Assembly: GCA_905205195.1 (NCBI GenBank)
Contig: CAJLCS010000075.1
Span: 1-8,978, forward strand
Direction of reading: 5' to 3'
Length of the DNA: 8,978 bases
Source: an uncultured Eubacteriales bacterium
GTDB lineage: Bacteria; Bacillota; Clostridia; Oscillospirales; Oscillospiraceae
A model generated the notes under the pieces. The model saw only the letters and a list, made by a program, of their open reading frames with translations, was not told where the DNA came from and searched no databases. The position numbers and the translations under genes are program-made. Every line of letters starts with the position of its first letter. Position 1 is the stretch's first letter. Shown one piece after another: positions 6,112 to 8,978 of this stretch.

Positions 6112-7127
6112 CAACAAGAAGCCGGGTGGATACCATGACCGCCATGCGGGCCATGACGGAGTCTGCCGCCGGGGGCGGCTACCCGGTGCCCATGCGGCTG
6201 CCCCGGCTGGACCGGGAGACGGTGAACCAGCTGCCTCGGCTTTCCTTCGGCCAGCGGGCAGCGGATATCCTGAATCTGCTGCTCGGCACCGGGCTGACCG
6301 GTTGGGACGTGGAATGCGCCGTGGGCCGGAATCCGGTATCGCTGCACACCGTGGGGCGGCGGGTCCGGCTGGCGGAGGCATGGCACAATCCGCAGTGGGC
6401 GTTTTCCTGGTTTACCGAGCAGCTGACGGTCAGACTCACCGGCAAAACGGCAGCGCCGGAGGGCTGGGCGGGGATTGCCGTCCGGCTTGCGATGCTGTTC
6501 GGCGTGTTCGGCGAGCTGGGAGCGGACGGGCTTGACTGGGATCGGCCGATGGATGTCTCCGTGGCGGCGGGAGATTTTTCCGCGCCGCTGTCGTTGTGGT
6601 ACGGCCGGGAGATGGGTCTGCCTATCGGAACGGTGATCTGCTGCTGCAACGAAAACGGCGGCCTGTGGGAGCTTCTCCGCTACGGACAGCTGGAACCGGG
6701 TGGCGAAATCGTCCGGACTTCACTGCCTGACTGTGACCGGGCAGTGCCGGACCGGCTGGAATGCCTGATTTTTGAAACGCTGGGGCCGGAGGAAACGGAG
6801 TGCTACACACGGGCGATCCGGACCGGCGGCGTCTACACCCTGTCACCCGAGAAACGGACCCGGCTGGGCCGGGGGCTCTGGACGGCGGTGGTCGGCGCGG
6901 GCCGGGTGCAGGATCTGCTTCGGGGTGCTTACCGGGCCGACGGTTATATGATGGACCCCTACGGGGCGCTGGCTTACGGCGGATTGCAGGACTATCGGGC
7001 CGGCTCCGGCGTCGCAGGCGACGCCCTGCTCTGGTCGGAGCAGGGACCGTCCCGGATGCCGGCACTGATCCGGCGCTCACTCGGACTGACGGACTCGACG
7101 CCGGGCTTCCGTCCGACGGAACGTTAG
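6099..7127 (+). CDS. Threonine-synthase-like protein without the catalytic lysine (probable pseudoenzyme)
   Basis: The 342-residue product can be aligned by eye with threonine synthase (ThrC), a PLP enzyme of normally about 490 residues that makes threonine from O-phosphohomoserine. Matching blocks in order: LTTRS and GGGYPVP near the N-terminus, LSFGQRAADILNLLL, RLAEAWHNPQWAFSWFTEQL (ThrC: LELFHGPTxAFKDxALQL), AAGDFSAPLSLWYGREMGLP at about 156-175 (ThrC: TGNFGNxLAxYYAKxMGLP), ICCCNENGGLWELL around N184-N186, DRLECLIFETLG, and GYMMDPYGALAYG around D286. The AFKD lysine is replaced by S103. About 100 residues between this site and GDFS are missing, including the SGDTG phosphate-binding loop, so PLP catalysis as in ThrC looks impossible. 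The frame is intact, composition matches the neighbours, and it sits in the operon with a good ribosome binding site. The function is unknown; a decaying ThrC is the alternative. Confidence 0.8.
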   Translation: MLCLTTRSRVDTMTAMRAMTESAAGGGYPVPMRLPRLDRETVNQLPRLSFGQRAADILNLLLGTGLTGWDVECAVGRNPVSLHTVGRRVRLAEAWHNPQWAFSWFTEQLTVRLTGKTAAPEGWAGIAVRLAMLFGVFGELGADGLDWDRPMDVSVAAGDFSAPLSLWYGREMGLPIGTVICCCNENGGLWELLRYGQLEPGGEIVRTSLPDCDRAVPDRLECLIFETLGPEETECYTRAIRTGGVYTLSPEKRTRLGRGLWTAVVGAGRVQDLLRGAYRADGYMMDPYGALAYGGLQDYRAGSGVAGDALLWSEQGPSRMPALIRRSLGLTDSTPGFRPTER

Positions 7128-7136
7128 GAGGCAGGT

Positions 7137-7826
7137 ATGGCCCTTTACGCAATCGGAGATCTGCACCTGTGTCTGGGCGCGCCGAAGCCCATGGATGTGT
7201 TCGGCGGCGCATGGGTGAACTATATGGAAAAGCTGCGGGACGGTATGTCCGTTATTGGGCCGGAGGATACCACGGTGCTGGCGGGGGACCTGTCCTGGGC
7301 GTTGGGACTGGAGGCCGCCCGGGCGGATTTCCGGTGGATCGACGCCATTCCCGGCCGGAAGATCATTCTCAAGGGCAACCATGACTACTGGTGGAGCACG
7401 GCGGCAAAATTTTACCGTTTCCGTCAGGAAAACGGCTTTTCCGAGCAGTGGATTCTGAATAACAACAGTTATGACTATGGTGACTGGGCCGTCTGCGGCA
7501 CCCGGGGCTGGTTCTTCGAGGAGCAGCGCAGCACGCCCCACGATGAAAAAGTCTTCCGCCGGGAGCTGATTCGGTTGGAAACGTCGCTGAAGGCGGCGGG
7601 GGAGAGGTCGAAACTGGTGTTTCTCCACTATCCGCCGGTTTACAAGGGCTACGAATGCGGCGAAATTTTGGAGCTGCTGGAGCGCTACGGGGTGCGCCGG
7701 TGCTTTTACGGCCATCTTCACGGTCCCAGCCACAAAATGGCGGTGCAGGGGCTGTACCGGGGCGTGGAGTACCGGATGATTTCGGCGGACTATCTGCAAT
7801 TTCGGCCCCTGTGTGTAATTCCGTAA
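7137..7826 (+). CDS. Calcineurin-like metallophosphoesterase
   Basis: The 229-residue product is a metallophosphoesterase of the calcineurin-like superfamily. All five metal and phosphate motifs are present: IGDLHL (D8, H10), LAGDLSWA (D51), KGNHDYWW (N81, H82, D83), FLHYPP (H164) and YGHLHG (H193, H195). There is no signal peptide or membrane segment, so it should be cytoplasmic. Substrates in this superfamily range from phosphoproteins to nucleotides and nucleic acids, and nothing in the sequence narrows this down. ATG 7137 follows AGGAGG (7126-7131), which overlaps the stop codon of the preceding gene. It is the last gene of the lepB run; no clear GC-rich terminator follows before the tig promoter. 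Confidence 0.94.
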   Translation: MALYAIGDLHLCLGAPKPMDVFGGAWVNYMEKLRDGMSVIGPEDTTVLAGDLSWALGLEAARADFRWIDAIPGRKIILKGNHDYWWSTAAKFYRFRQENGFSEQWILNNNSYDYGDWAVCGTRGWFFEEQRSTPHDEKVFRRELIRLETSLKAAGERSKLVFLHYPPVYKGYECGEILELLERYGVRRCFYGHLHGPSHKMAVQGLYRGVEYRMISADYLQFRPLCVIP

Positions 7827-7845
7827 AGTTTTTTTCGAAAAAGTG

Positions 7846-7874
7846 TGGACAAACGGAGCTTTTTTTGCTAAGAT
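7846..7874 (+). promoter_or_regulatory. Sigma-A-type promoter for tig
   Basis: A -35 TGGACA (7846-7851), a 17-nt spacer and -10 TAAGAT (7869-7874), with an extended -10 TG at 7866-7867. The predicted start near 7881 gives a leader of about 59 nt. This would allow trigger factor to be expressed independently of the upstream operon. Confidence 0.75.
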
Positions 7875-7901
7875 AGTACGGCTGTTATGAAGTAATAGAA
7901 T

Positions 7902-7917
7902 GACCGTTTCTGCGGTC
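7902..7917 (+). other. Small hairpin in the tig 5' leader
   Basis: GACCG (7902-7906), loop TTTCTG, CGGTC (7913-7917) lies 7 nt before the ribosome binding site AGGAGG (7925-7930). It leaves the site free. It may stabilise the mRNA 5' region or be incidental. Confidence 0.4.
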
Positions 7918-7939
7918 TGAAATTAGGAGGAACATCAAC

Positions 7940-8978
7940 ATGAATGTCAAAAGCGCAGAGAGAAATGGCAATCAGGCAACGATTGTGATTGAAATCGATA
8001 AGGAACTGATGGAGTCCGGCGTCAACAAGGCGTACCAGAAGGCCCGGAAGAACATCCTGATCCCCGGCTTCCGCAAGGGCAAGGCCCCCCGGAAGATGGT
8101 GGAGGCCATGTACGGCGCCCATGTGTTCTATGAAGACGGCCTGGAGGAAATTTTCCCCGAGGTTTACACCAAGGCCATCGAAAATCAGGACTTCAAGGCC
8201 ATCGGCCGTCCCAGCCTGACCGATATGAACATCAGCGACGATAACGTCGTGACCATTACCGTCACCACCGACGTCTATCCCGACGTGACCCTGGGCGACT
8301 ACAAGGGCCTGGAAGTGGAGAAGGCGGAAGCCACCGTCACCGACGCGCAGGTGCAGGCCGAGCTGGACCGGATGGCCCAGAACGTGGCCTCTACCGAGAC
8401 CGTGGAGCGTCCCGCCGAGATGGGCGACACCGTGACCATTGACTTTGAGGGCTTCAAGGACGGCGTGCCGTTTGAAGGCGGCAAGGGCGAGAACCACGAG
8501 CTGAAGCTTGGCTCCAACTCCTTCGTGCCCGGCTTTGAGGAGCAGCTTGTTGGCGTATCCGCCGGTGAAGAGAAGGATATCGACATCACCTTCCCCGAAA
8601 ACTACCATGCGGATCTGGCCGGTAAGGCCGTGGTGTTCCATGTGAAGGTCCACAAGGTCACCGTGACCAACGTGCCCGCCCAGGACGACGAATTTGCCAA
8701 GGACGTGTCCGAGTTCAACACCCTCGACGAGCTGAAGGCCGATATCCGCGCCAAGGCGCTGGAAAACGCCCAGAAGCAGATCGACAGCGCTTTCGAGCAG
8801 GCCGCCGTGGAGAAGGCTGCCGAGAACACCACTGTGGAGATGCCCAACGCCCTGATCGAGGCGGAGCTGGACAACCAGATGGAGCGCTTTGCTTACCAGC
8901 TGCAGATGGGCGGCTACTCCATGGAGCAGTACGCCAAGATGATGGGCGGCGACATGAAGACCATGCGTAACGCCTTCC
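7940..8978 (+). CDS. tig: Trigger factor, N-terminal 346 residues (cut by window end)
   Basis: Trigger factor is a ribosome-bound chaperone that shields nascent chains at the exit tunnel and has a peptidyl-prolyl isomerase domain. The frame opens at ATG 7940, with AGGAGG at 7925-7930, and stays open to the window end. 346 of an expected 430-450 residues are therefore present. The N-terminal ribosome-binding domain (about 1-150) carries the signature IPGFRKGKAP, with G43-F44-R45-K46 contacting the ribosome. The FKBP-type isomerase domain lies at about 160-245 (GDTVTIDFEGFKDGVPFEGG, LGSNSFVPGFEEQLVG). The helical chaperone domain begins near 250 (DDEFAKDVSEFNTLDELKADI) and is cut. Codon use is strongly biased to GCC, AAG, GAC and CTG, fitting high expression. 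In related genomes clpP and clpX often follow tig; this cannot be seen here. Confidence 0.97.
   Translation, partial: MNVKSAERNGNQATIVIEIDKELMESGVNKAYQKARKNILIPGFRKGKAPRKMVEAMYGAHVFYEDGLEEIFPEVYTKAIENQDFKAIGRPSLTDMNISDDNVVTITVTTDVYPDVTLGDYKGLEVEKAEATVTDAQVQAELDRMAQNVASTETVERPAEMGDTVTIDFEGFKDGVPFEGGKGENHELKLGSNSFVPGFEEQLVGVSAGEEKDIDITFPENYHADLAGKAVVFHVKVHKVTVTNVPAQDDEFAKDVSEFNTLDELKADIRAKALENAQKQIDSAFEQAAVEKAAENTTVEMPNALIEAELDNQMERFAYQLQMGGYSMEQYAKMMGGDMKTMRNAF

Noticed and set aside
5134..6381. A 415-codon minus-strand open frame opposite the dipeptidase gene
   Set aside because: The opposing dipeptidase has a complete metal site. The reverse frame has low-complexity Pro/Arg/Ala composition and no family match that I can recognise.
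7829..7866. T- and A-rich sequence with palindrome TTTTTCGAAAAA and a later T-run, considered as a terminator after the metallophosphoesterase
   Set aside because: There is no GC-rich stem. The possible AAAAAG/CTTTTT pairing has a 15-nt loop and lies over the tig promoter, so a terminator cannot be supported.
1..8978. CRISPR array, tRNA or rRNA genes, insertion sequences, attachment sites
   Set aside because: I looked for regular direct repeats, cloverleaf-like segments and transposase or integrase motifs and saw none. The window is almost fully coding with ordinary housekeeping genes.

Overview
The window is about 9 kb of compact, high-GC bacterial chromosome with every gene on the + strand. 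The proteins look like low-branching Clostridia of the Oscillospiraceae type (Oscillibacter/Flavonifractor-like). The grounds are the gene set (rplS-lepB-rbgA-rnhB-yraN, then M19 dipeptidase, metallophosphoesterase and trigger factor), strong AGGAGG ribosome binding sites, frequent TTG starts, and sigma-A-like promoters with extended -10 elements. The genus is an inference; no 16S or marker search was possible. I see no mobile element, CRISPR array, tRNA or rRNA.

Region 1 (22-2182) is a two-component system: an OmpR/PhoB-type response regulator whose stop overlaps the TTG start of its membrane histidine kinase. Region 2 (2168-2671) is rplS (ribosomal protein L19) as a separate transcription unit. 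It has a near-consensus extended -10 promoter that begins at the kinase stop codon, a structured 5' leader in which an upstream hexamer can pair with the Shine-Dalgarno sequence, and an intrinsic terminator. Region 3 (2688-7826) is a tightly packed run of seven genes, six of whose junctions overlap or nearly touch: lepB (signal peptidase I), rbgA/ylqF (50S assembly GTPase), rnhB (RNase HII), a YraN/UPF0102 protein, an M19 membrane-dipeptidase-family enzyme, a threonine-synthase-derived protein and a calcineurin-like metallophosphoesterase. Region 4 (7846-8978) is tig (trigger factor) with its own promoter; it runs off the end of the window.

Most of the genes serve core protein synthesis and export: L19 and RbgA in the large subunit, trigger factor on nascent chains, LepB on exported proteins, RNase HII in genome maintenance. 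The most unusual item is the gene at 6099-7127. It can be aligned by eye along its length with threonine synthase (ThrC), but it is about 150 residues too short, has Ser where the PLP-binding Lys should be, and lacks the segment carrying the SGDTG phosphate loop. It nevertheless keeps a full open frame, a good ribosome binding site and translational overlap with the dipeptidase. It looks like a retained pseudoenzyme rather than an active ThrC. Secondary points of interest are the possible L19 autoregulatory leader, the polar residues replacing the first beta-strand of the response regulator, and the missing canonical G1 box in the kinase.
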